A stretch of 47,421 nt of DNA from Heritagella caecorum (GTDB lineage Bacteria; Bacillota; Clostridia; Oscillospirales; Acutalibacteraceae): positions 1 to 47,421 of the forward strand of contig CAJFQL010000016.1 of assembly GCA_904419035.1 (NCBI GenBank), written 5' to 3'. Positions 31,931-39,352 of this stretch are shown here, piece after piece (the stretch's first letter is position 1; the number at the start of each line of letters is the position of its first letter). A program made the position numbers and the translations under genes. The notes below the pieces were generated by a model that saw only the letters and a list, made by a program, of their open reading frames with translations, ran no database searches and was not told the origin of the DNA.

Positions 31931-31969
31931 AACACCCGATGGAACACGGTTTCCACCGGGTGTTTTTTT
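31931..31969 (+). terminator. Terminator of the VWA/Ig/repeat cluster
   Basis: AACACCCGATGGAA (31931-31944) pairs with TTCCACCGGGTGTT (31951-31964) with one mismatch, then a T-run. Confidence 0.88.
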
Positions 31970-32041
31970 GTAGACATCACGCACAGAACAAAGAAAGACA
32001 TAATCCGAACAGGCCCGGTGGGCGGGAACAGAAAAAAGCCG

Positions 32042-32050
32042 TGTTATAAT
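32042..32050 (+). promoter_or_regulatory. Extended -10 promoter of yesM/yesN
   Basis: TGTTATAAT (32042-32050) is an extended -10 without a good -35. It lies between the terminator at 31931-31969 and the kinase start at 32165. Confidence 0.5.
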
Positions 32051-32164
32051 ATTTTCATAGAATCGGAGGGAGAGAAACGGACAAAATGGATAAAATATCC
32101 CTTTTCTTTAGGAAAAGGCCCGTTTTGTCAGTTTTCTTTTTTGGAGCGAAGGGGAGAAGGCTTT

Positions 32165-33922
32165 ATGGAAAAGAGGAAAAGAGAAAGGCGCAGTTATACC
32201 ATTCGGGCGCTGCGCCGGGTGGTACTATTCGGTTTTATTTTTCCGGTTTTGTTCATGCAACTGCTGCAGAATTATTTTGCCCTGGAGTCTTTTGTGCGGG
32301 AAGTGGAACAAGGGGGTAAAAGCACCATTTATCTGTATCAAAATCAGCTGGAAACCAGTATGGCACGGATTGAAAAAACGGTAGCCAGCTACTGGGCCCA
32401 GGACTATAGCCATGGGCGCATGTTGTATACCCAGAGTGATTTGGATGCATTGGGCTATACCTATACCATTATTAACCAATATAAAACCCTCATGCTGGGG
32501 GAAACGACGCTGGCGGCCATGTTTCTGGTTTCCCGGCCGAATGAGCTGATTCGGTCCACGTGCGACCAAAATTATACGACGTATCAAGAGCGGCAGGATA
32601 TGCAGGCGTATGCAGCCCAGGTGTTGTCAAACAGCGAAGAAGAAATTCAAAAAGGATGGCAGCCTCGCCGGATGGGGGACCGCTATTTTCTGGTGCGGGT
32701 GATGGGCAACGAAAAAGCCTGCACCATTTGTTTTTTAAATTTGGACGATACGGTCAAGCCCCAGGATGCCCCGTATATGTCTGATGGGGCCATGCTGCTG
32801 TATGCTGACAAAGAGGGCAAGGCTATTACATCATCGGATTGGGTTAGGGAGCAGTCGATTTCCCTGTTGCCGCTGGATTCTTCCTTTTCCGTTTCGGGTT
32901 CACCGCTTTATCTGGTAGTAAAAACGTGGTCGGAAAAAAGCGGCATGTACGTCGTTTTTCTGGAAGCGTATCCCGGTGGACTGCAAAATATGGGGTGGAT
33001 TTTGCTTGTAACGCTGGTCTTTTCGGCTATTATCATGGCACTGATCCCCGTACTGTTTACTAGGATCAAGAGCCTATATATCCGTCCGCTGGAAGGGATG
33101 ACCGAGGTTTTGCAGGCCATACGGGGGGGAGATTTAGCTAGGCGGTTCCCGGTGAATCATCGGGTACAGGAACTGAAACAGGTGTGTGTTTCCTTTAACC
33201 AGATGATGGACGAGATGAAGGGGCTGAAAATCCAGGCGTACGAAACGGAACTACAGCGCCGGTATGCGGAACTGCAGTATTTGCAGTTGCAAATTAGCCC
33301 GCACTTTTTCCTCAATTTTTTAAAAAGCCTGTATGCCATGGCCCAGCGCAAACGCTTTGACCGGATTCAGCAGGCCATTTTGCTGTTTTCCGATTATGTG
33401 CGCTATATGTTTTACGACAATACCCAAACGGTACCGCTGAGCACCGAACTGCATCACGTAGAAAATTATCTGGATTTACAGCGGTATATGACGTTAAAGG
33501 ATATCCGCTGTTCCATGCAGGTCGATGATGAAGTGCGCCAGGCGTTAGTGCCGGTTTTATGTGTGCAGACCTTTATTGAAAACAGCTGCAAATACGCAAT
33601 CGTGCCGGGCAAGGAATTGGTCATTGAGGTACGAGTGCTGTGGTTGCAATCGGAAGAAGGCGACCAGGTGGCCATTTCGGTCAGTGACAATGGGCCCGGG
33701 CTGCCGCCGGATGTATACGAAGAATGCACAAAAGACCTGGTGTTTGAAAAAAAGGAAAACCATGTGGGCATTCGCAATATCCGTCAGCGGCTGTATCTGC
33801 TGTATGGAGAAAAAGCCGGGTTTGTGTGTATGAACCAGGAAACAGGGTGTCAGTTCGAAATTATTCTGCCCCTGCAAAAACCGGGCCAAGAGCCTACAGA
33901 CGAGAAAGGGGAAGCATTGTGA
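32165..33922 (+). CDS. YesM-type sensor histidine kinase
   Basis: The 585-residue kinase has a membrane span at about 18-38, an extracellular sensor region (about 40-275), a second span (about 278-300), HAMP, and a His_kinase domain with the phosphoacceptor His380 in I-S-P-H-F-F-L-N. The HATPase domain has E-N-S-C-K-Y and D-N-G-P-G. YesM kinases sense extracellular oligosaccharides or the binding-protein state and phosphorylate a YesN regulator. ATG 32165 with GGGGAGAAGG upstream. Its TGA overlaps the GTG start of the response regulator, so the pair is coupled. Confidence 0.93.
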   Translation: MEKRKRERRSYTIRALRRVVLFGFIFPVLFMQLLQNYFALESFVREVEQGGKSTIYLYQNQLETSMARIEKTVASYWAQDYSHGRMLYTQSDLDALGYTYTIINQYKTLMLGETTLAAMFLVSRPNELIRSTCDQNYTTYQERQDMQAYAAQVLSNSEEEIQKGWQPRRMGDRYFLVRVMGNEKACTICFLNLDDTVKPQDAPYMSDGAMLLYADKEGKAITSSDWVREQSISLLPLDSSFSVSGSPLYLVVKTWSEKSGMYVVFLEAYPGGLQNMGWILLVTLVFSAIIMALIPVLFTRIKSLYIRPLEGMTEVLQAIRGGDLARRFPVNHRVQELKQVCVSFNQMMDEMKGLKIQAYETELQRRYAELQYLQLQISPHFFLNFLKSLYAMAQRKRFDRIQQAILLFSDYVRYMFYDNTQTVPLSTELHHVENYLDLQRYMTLKDIRCSMQVDDEVRQALVPVLCVQTFIENSCKYAIVPGKELVIEVRVLWLQSEEGDQVAISVSDNGPGLPPDVYEECTKDLVFEKKENHVGIRNIRQRLYLLYGEKAGFVCMNQETGCQFEIILPLQKPGQEPTDEKGEAL

Positions 33923-35490
33923 CCGTCTTAGTTGTGGATGACCAGCCGGATGTGGTACGGGGCATTCTGGAGGGGGTCGACTGGAAAAAACTGCACATCG
34001 ACCGTGCCCTGGGGGCCGGCAGTGCCGAAGAAGCCAAAGGGATTTTCAAAACCCAGCAGGTGGATATTTTGCTGTGCGATATTGAAATGCCGGCCGAAAA
34101 CGGGATAGAGCTCTGCGCTTGGGTACAGCAGCACGATCCCATGGTGCGCTGTATTATTTTGACATCCCATGCCGAATTTTCGTGTGCCCAGCAGGCGCTG
34201 AAACTGGGGGCCAGCGATTATATTTTGCAGCCCGCCCGGTACGAAGTTATTGAAAACGCTTTGCAGAAAGCCATGTTGGAACAGTGGGAAAAAAAGAGCC
34301 TGTCGGCGTATTCGAAACAGGCTATGCAGGAAGAAAAGCGGTATAGCCGCCACGTGCTACAGGATTTTTTGTCGGGTCTGCGGCCCGCGGAGGATACAGC
34401 CCGGTGTCTGTTACCCTTTGGGTTCCAGGTACAGCCAGACACGGTGTGCCAGTGTGTGCTGATCCAGCGCTTTGCCTGGACGAAGGAACCGTGGGAAACG
34501 GAATTGCTGCTGTACGCCATGCAGAATGTGGTGGAGGAAGTCATGGAGCCTGCCGTCGGGCAAAGTATGGCTCTGTACTGGCCACCGGATCAGTACGGGC
34601 TTTTACTTGTGTACCGTCCAGACCAGATAGCCGGGAAGAACCCGGAAGGTATGGCGTTGTTTGCCCGGTTCTGCCGGGAAGAAGCGGGGCTTCAGGCGGC
34701 GATTTATGCGGATACACCGGCTATATTTGCCAACATGCCCGCCTCCCTTACCCGGCTGCAGGCCTGCAGCCGGGATAACGTGACCGGGCAGGAGGACGTT
34801 TTTTCCACAGGCATCAGCCGCCAAACGCTGCCGGATCCGCCGGATTTGACCCGGTGGAAAAACCTGTTGCGGCAGGGGGGCTGCACGGAGCTGGTAGAAA
34901 AGGAAATCGAAGGGTATTTGCAGGATCTGGCCGGGCGGGGGCTTTTAAACAGCGAAGCGCTCCGGCGGTTTCATGAAGATTATCTGCAGATGTTCTTTGC
35001 CCTGATGCAGGAATACCAGGACAGTGCCCACGAGGTCTTCCGGGAAACGTACGATTACGAATTGATGCTGCAGTCAGGGGAATCGCTGAAAAAATTGCGG
35101 CAGTTTATCCACTTTACCCTGACATATTTGCGGGAAAAAGCGGAACCGGAAACCGGTGGCCGGGCCCAGATTGACCGGGTGTTGGAATTTATTCACCAGA
35201 ACATCCAGCGCAACATTGGCCGCAAAGAAATTGCCCAGGCCGTATACCTGAACCCGGAATACCTGTCGCGGCTGTTTAAAAAAGAAATGCATATCGGGCT
35301 GACAGAATATTTAACCCAGGAGCGTATGAAAATCGCCCAAACGTTACTGCGCAGTACCACGCTGCCCATTGGGCTGGTGGCTTCCCGGGTGGGATATGTG
35401 AATTTTTCGCACTTCGCCCGGATTTTTAAAAAGGAATACGGGGTGTCGCCGTCCGAATATCGCCAATCCTCCCGCAAAGAGCAGTCATAA
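33919..35490 (+). CDS. YesN-type response regulator with AraC DNA-binding domain
   Basis: The 523-residue protein has a receiver domain (1-120) with phosphoacceptor Asp54 in L-L-C-D-I-E-M-P and acidic pair D7-D8. A long middle region follows, then a C-terminal AraC/XylS double helix-turn-helix (about 420-515) ending with V-G-Y-V-N-F-S-H-F-A-R-I-F-K. Start is the GTG overlapping the kinase stop, chosen because the protein then begins with the receiver strand. It probably activates the sugar-transport genes immediately downstream. Confidence 0.93.
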   Translation: MTVLVVDDQPDVVRGILEGVDWKKLHIDRALGAGSAEEAKGIFKTQQVDILLCDIEMPAENGIELCAWVQQHDPMVRCIILTSHAEFSCAQQALKLGASDYILQPARYEVIENALQKAMLEQWEKKSLSAYSKQAMQEEKRYSRHVLQDFLSGLRPAEDTARCLLPFGFQVQPDTVCQCVLIQRFAWTKEPWETELLLYAMQNVVEEVMEPAVGQSMALYWPPDQYGLLLVYRPDQIAGKNPEGMALFARFCREEAGLQAAIYADTPAIFANMPASLTRLQACSRDNVTGQEDVFSTGISRQTLPDPPDLTRWKNLLRQGGCTELVEKEIEGYLQDLAGRGLLNSEALRRFHEDYLQMFFALMQEYQDSAHEVFRETYDYELMLQSGESLKKLRQFIHFTLTYLREKAEPETGGRAQIDRVLEFIHQNIQRNIGRKEIAQAVYLNPEYLSRLFKKEMHIGLTEYLTQERMKIAQTLLRSTTLPIGLVASRVGYVNFSHFARIFKKEYGVSPSEYRQSSRKEQS

Positions 35491-35560
35491 AAAGGTGGGT
35501 GGTCATTTTTGGAACAGCGGGATGTCATTTGCCGGGCAGAAGAGAGAAAGAAAAAGTCGG

Positions 35561-35566
35561 TATAAT
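35561..35566 (+). promoter_or_regulatory. -10 element of the sugar-transport operon without -35
   Basis: TATAAT (35561-35566) lies 118 bases before the binding-protein start. No TTGACA-like element occurs at the proper distance. That is expected of a promoter needing an activator such as the adjacent YesN (inference). Confidence 0.4.
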
Positions 35567-35683
35567 GGCGGTGTTCTTAAAACAAAGTGGCGAATCTTTA
35601 GAAGATTTGCCGAAAAAGAGCAGCCCGGGGGTGACGCGGAATTTTGGGCCCGGGTTTGCCGCAACAAAGGGAGGAAGCAACGT

Positions 35684-37207
35684 ATGAAAAAGATTCTGGC
35701 AGCTCTTCTGGCAGCCAGCCTGTGTGCGGGCGCATTTGCAGGGTGCAGCGGCGACAGCGGTACGAGCAGTACGCCATCAGGCGGCACCGGCGGTGGTGGT
35801 GGGGACGGCACCACGGATTACAGCCAACAGGAAGCGTACACCGTCAAACTGATGATACCCGGGGATGCCAAAACCGAGGATTGTCAGGAGGTATCCGAAG
35901 CCGCCAGCAAGATTCTGGAGGAAAAATTCAACACCACCCTGGACATTGTGCGTGTGGGCTTTGGCAGTTACCCGGACCAGGTGAACCTGATGTTCTCGTC
36001 CGGGGAAAAACTCGATCTGCTGTACAACAACCGCGACATCTTTGTGTCGGCGGTCAACAACGGCCAGATCGTGGAAATGACACCTTACCTGGAAGAATAC
36101 GGCAAAGATTTGCTGGAACAGATCCCGCAGGAACGCTGGGATTGTACATCCATTGACGGTAAAGTGTATGCCGTACCGGCCAACAAGGAAATTGCCGTGA
36201 GCTGGGGCTTTGCCTGCGTAAAAGAAATGGCCGATGCGACCGGTGTGGATTACAGCAATATTAAAACCGAAGAAGATTTGCTGCCGCTGCTGCGGGCTGC
36301 GAAAAAAATGTATCCCGATGTCTGGCCGGTGGTAGCGAGTTACGGCGGCATGAGCACCATGAACACAAACGACGACCTGGGTGCCGATATCGGTTCGCTG
36401 GAAGACTGCACCGACAGCAGCAATACCACCGTCGTAAACTGGTATGCCACCGATGCGTTCCGCGAAATCTGCGAACGGCGGTATGAATGGGCACAGGAAG
36501 GTTTGATTATTCCCGATGCCTCTTCCACCTCGGAAGACGCTTCGGCCCAAATCGCTTCCGGTAAGGGCTTTGGCATGTTCACCAACACTAAACCCGGCAT
36601 TGAAAACGAACTGGAAAAGAAGACCACCAAAGAAATGCTGGTCTTTACTCTGACGCCGGTGTACACCACCACTACCCGTCTGGATATTCTGTGGTATGTG
36701 GCGCACAACAGCGAAAAACCGGAACGTGCTGTGCAGGTGCTCAACGAACTGTACACCAATCCGGAACTGGAAAATATCTGCATCAACGGGATCGAAGGCA
36801 AACACTTCGAAGTCAAAGATGCCGATAAAGGCATTGTGGGGTATCCCGAAGGTGTGGACGGCACCAACACCGGGTATCCGTCGTATCCCTGGGCTTGGCC
36901 GAACGAAATGATTTCGTACATCTGGGACGGCGATCCGGAAGATTTGTGGACCGCGACCGATGAATGGAACAAAGCAGCGGTGATCTCCCCGGCTATGGGC
37001 TTTAGCTGGAACAATAGCAGTGTGCTCAACCAGGTAACGGCTTGCACCAACGTAAAGAGCAAATATGAAAACGCGCTGGTCACCGGCTCGATTGATCCCG
37101 ACGAAGCGATCCCGCAGTTCCTGCAAGAACTGGAAGATGCGGGTGTCAACGACATCATCGCCGAGAAGCAGAGACAGCTGGACGAATACCTGGCCAATAA
37201 AGAATAA
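35684..37207 (+). CDS. Lipoprotein sugar-binding protein of an ABC importer (LplA-like)
   Basis: The 507-residue extracellular solute-binding protein has a lipoprotein signal peptide with lipobox A-F-A-G-C21, followed by a Ser/Gly/Thr linker (22-45) and a family-1-type binding fold. The C-terminal part (about 370-507) resembles the DUF3502 region of these large oligosaccharide binders. It captures a sugar and passes it to the two permeases downstream. ATG 35684 with GGGAGG upstream is chosen because it yields the signal peptide. No ABC ATPase is encoded here; such importers usually share a housekeeping MsmX-like ATPase. Confidence 0.9.
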   Translation: MKKILAALLAASLCAGAFAGCSGDSGTSSTPSGGTGGGGGDGTTDYSQQEAYTVKLMIPGDAKTEDCQEVSEAASKILEEKFNTTLDIVRVGFGSYPDQVNLMFSSGEKLDLLYNNRDIFVSAVNNGQIVEMTPYLEEYGKDLLEQIPQERWDCTSIDGKVYAVPANKEIAVSWGFACVKEMADATGVDYSNIKTEEDLLPLLRAAKKMYPDVWPVVASYGGMSTMNTNDDLGADIGSLEDCTDSSNTTVVNWYATDAFREICERRYEWAQEGLIIPDASSTSEDASAQIASGKGFGMFTNTKPGIENELEKKTTKEMLVFTLTPVYTTTTRLDILWYVAHNSEKPERAVQVLNELYTNPELENICINGIEGKHFEVKDADKGIVGYPEGVDGTNTGYPSYPWAWPNEMISYIWDGDPEDLWTATDEWNKAAVISPAMGFSWNNSSVLNQVTACTNVKSKYENALVTGSIDPDEAIPQFLQELEDAGVNDIIAEKQRQLDEYLANKE

Positions 37208-37320
37208 AACCAGCCGGTTTCGCACCCGGACTGTGATCCCGGTCTGCTTGCGAAAATCTGCCGGGCCCGGCCCGGTCCGGCGGACAACGATGATCCGGCG
37301 GGCTATTGGCAAGTAAACAA

Positions 37321-37363
37321 GGCGGAACCTGTCACTGCGGTGCCGGTTCCGCCCTTTGTTTTG
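37321..37363 (+). terminator. Attenuating terminator between binding protein and permeases
   Basis: GGCGGAACC (37321-37329) pairs with GGTTCCGCC (37345-37353), followed by CTTTGTTTTG. Such hairpins commonly let binding protein be made in excess over permeases. Confidence 0.75.
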
Positions 37364-37394
37364 TCAAAAGAGAGCCGAAGAAGGAGGAAAACCC

Positions 37395-38327
37395 ATGGTG
37401 GAAGTACACAAAAAGAGCCTATGGAAGCGCCTGCGCCCCTATTTCCCTCTGTACCTGATGATGGTGCCGGGCGCCATCTATTTAATTATCAATAACTACA
37501 TCCCCATGGCGGGTATCACCATTGCCTTTGAACAGTTTAATTACAGCAAAGGTATGTGGGGCAGCCCGTTTGTGGGACTGAAAAACTTTGAATTCCTGTT
37601 TAAAACCAAAGACGCATGGATTATCACCCGCAATACCCTGCTATATAATATGGCGTTTATTGTGCTGGGCACCGTGCTGGCCATTGCCGTGGCCATCCTG
37701 CTCAACGAGATCCATTCCTCGCTGGCTAAAAAGATCTATCAAACGACCATCCTGGTACCGTTTTTGATCTCCATTGTGGTGGTCAGCTACCTGGTCTACG
37801 CGTTTTTGAGCAGTGATTCCGGCTTTATCAACAATTCGATTTTAAAGCCTTTGGGCATGGAATCCGTTTCCTGGTATACGTCGCCTCAGTACTGGCCCTT
37901 TATTTTGATCCTTGTCAACGTCTGGAAAGGGCTGGGGTATAACTGCATTATCTACTACGCTACGCTGGTGGGGATTGATAAAGGGTATTACGAAGCGGCG
38001 GTCATCGATGGGGCCAACCGCTGGCAGCAAGTGGTGCATGTAACCCTGCCGTCGCTCAAACCCACGATCATCACCCTGACGCTGATGGCTGTCGGGAAAA
38101 TTTTCTATTCCGATTTTGGCCTGTTCTATCAGGTGCCCATGAATTCCGGTCCGTTGATGGATGTGACCAATACTATCGATACGTATGTATACCGCGGATT
38201 GATGTCGCTGAACAACATCAGCATGTCGTCGGCCGCCGGTGTGTATCAGTCGCTGGTTGGGTTTTTGCTGGTGCTCACGGCCAACTGGGTTGTGAAAAAG
38301 CTCAGCCCCGACAACGCGCTGTTCTAA
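37395..38327 (+). CDS. Sugar ABC transporter permease (LplB-like)
   Basis: The 310-residue permease has six spans and the EAA loop E-A-A-V-I-D-G-A-N-R-W near residues 203-213, which docks the shared ATPase. The ATG at 37395 is chosen because AAGGAGG precedes it and the protein starts with a basic cytoplasmic tail. It pairs with the permease encoded 15 bases downstream. Confidence 0.93.
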   Translation: MVEVHKKSLWKRLRPYFPLYLMMVPGAIYLIINNYIPMAGITIAFEQFNYSKGMWGSPFVGLKNFEFLFKTKDAWIITRNTLLYNMAFIVLGTVLAIAVAILLNEIHSSLAKKIYQTTILVPFLISIVVVSYLVYAFLSSDSGFINNSILKPLGMESVSWYTSPQYWPFILILVNVWKGLGYNCIIYYATLVGIDKGYYEAAVIDGANRWQQVVHVTLPSLKPTIITLTLMAVGKIFYSDFGLFYQVPMNSGPLMDVTNTIDTYVYRGLMSLNNISMSSAAGVYQSLVGFLLVLTANWVVKKLSPDNALF

Positions 38328-38342
38328 AGGAGGCGAATTTTT

Positions 38343-39233
38343 ATGGTCGATAAAGGAAGAGCATTCCAGATCGTGGCAAACATTATCATGATCCTTCTGG
38401 TGTTGTTTTGCCTGATTCCCTTTGTGCTTTTGATTGTTTCATCCATTACCCAGGAAACCTGCCTGATCCGCAACGGGTACAGCTTTTTCCCCGAACAGAT
38501 TGATTTTGCCGCCTACCGGTATTTGCTGGTGGATTCAACCAGTATTGTGCGCGGCTATATCCTGTCGGCGCTGGTAACGGTGGTAGGTACGGTGGGCAAC
38601 CTAACCCTGACCACCCTGTTTGCGTATCCGTTGTCGCGCAAAGATTTGCCCGGGCGCAACTATTTGGCCTTTTTCCTGTTTTTCACCATGCTGTTTAACG
38701 GCGGGCTGGTGCCGTCGTACATCATGTGGACGCAGATTTTCCACATCAAAAATACCCTGGCGGCGTTGATTTTTCCCAACCTGTTCATGGGCGCGTTCTA
38801 CGTTATTATGATGCGCACGTACTTTAACACCAATATTCCCGATGCGGTCATTGAAGCGGCCCGGATTGACGGCGCCGGGGAATTGAGAATTTTGTTCCGT
38901 ATCGTTATGCCCATGTCCATTCCCATTATTGCCACGCTGGCGCTGCTAGTAGGGCTGGGGTACTGGAATGACTGGCTCAACGGCCTTTATTACATCAACC
39001 AGGATAGCCTCTACTCCATTCAGGTGTTGCTCAACCGCATGCTGATGGACGTGCAGTTCCTGATGAGCAACACCAACGCGGCCCAGAACCTGCAAAGCCA
39101 GGACTTTGTGCTGCCGTCTACGGGAATCAAGATGGCGGTGGCCGTCATGGGTGCGTTGCCCGTTTTGATCATTTACCCGTTCTTCCAGCGGTATTTCATC
39201 AAAGGCATTGTGATTGGCGCCGTAAAAGGGTAA
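38343..39233 (+). CDS. Sugar ABC transporter permease (YtcP/AraQ-like)
   Basis: The 296-residue second permease has six spans and the EAA loop E-A-A-R-I-D-G-A-G-E-L near 174-184. The C-terminus ends F-I-K-G-I-V-I-G-A-V-K-G, typical of the carbohydrate-importer CUT1 subgroup. AAAGGAGG precedes the ATG. A hairpin follows at 39256-39301. Confidence 0.93.
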   Translation: MVDKGRAFQIVANIIMILLVLFCLIPFVLLIVSSITQETCLIRNGYSFFPEQIDFAAYRYLLVDSTSIVRGYILSALVTVVGTVGNLTLTTLFAYPLSRKDLPGRNYLAFFLFFTMLFNGGLVPSYIMWTQIFHIKNTLAALIFPNLFMGAFYVIMMRTYFNTNIPDAVIEAARIDGAGELRILFRIVMPMSIPIIATLALLVGLGYWNDWLNGLYYINQDSLYSIQVLLNRMLMDVQFLMSNTNAAQNLQSQDFVLPSTGIKMAVAVMGALPVLIIYPFFQRYFIKGIVIGAVKG

Positions 39234-39255
39234 AAAACTGCGATTGATAAGGAAC

Positions 39256-39301
39256 AAAGCCGCCTGTTCGGCCCGATGCATTGACAAACACAGGCGGCTT
39301 T
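39256..39301 (+). terminator. Hairpin after the permease genes
   Basis: AAAGCCGCCTGT (39256-39267) pairs perfectly with ACAGGCGGCTTT (39290-39301). The T-run is short, so it may be a partial terminator before the beta-helix gene. Confidence 0.6.
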
Positions 39302-39352
39302 ACTACGCTATAAGAAGAGCCGGGCACTGCCCGCGAAAGGAGACGACTATTT

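Noticed and set aside
32018..32164. Upstream in-frame extension of the YesM kinase
   Set aside because: It begins before the predicted -10 element and adds a non-conserved segment; the ATG at 32165 has a ribosome site and gives the usual N-terminal span.
35777..37312. 511-codon minus-strand frame opposite the sugar-binding lipoprotein
   Set aside because: The plus-strand lipoprotein has signal peptide, lipobox and ribosome site; the antisense frame has none of these.
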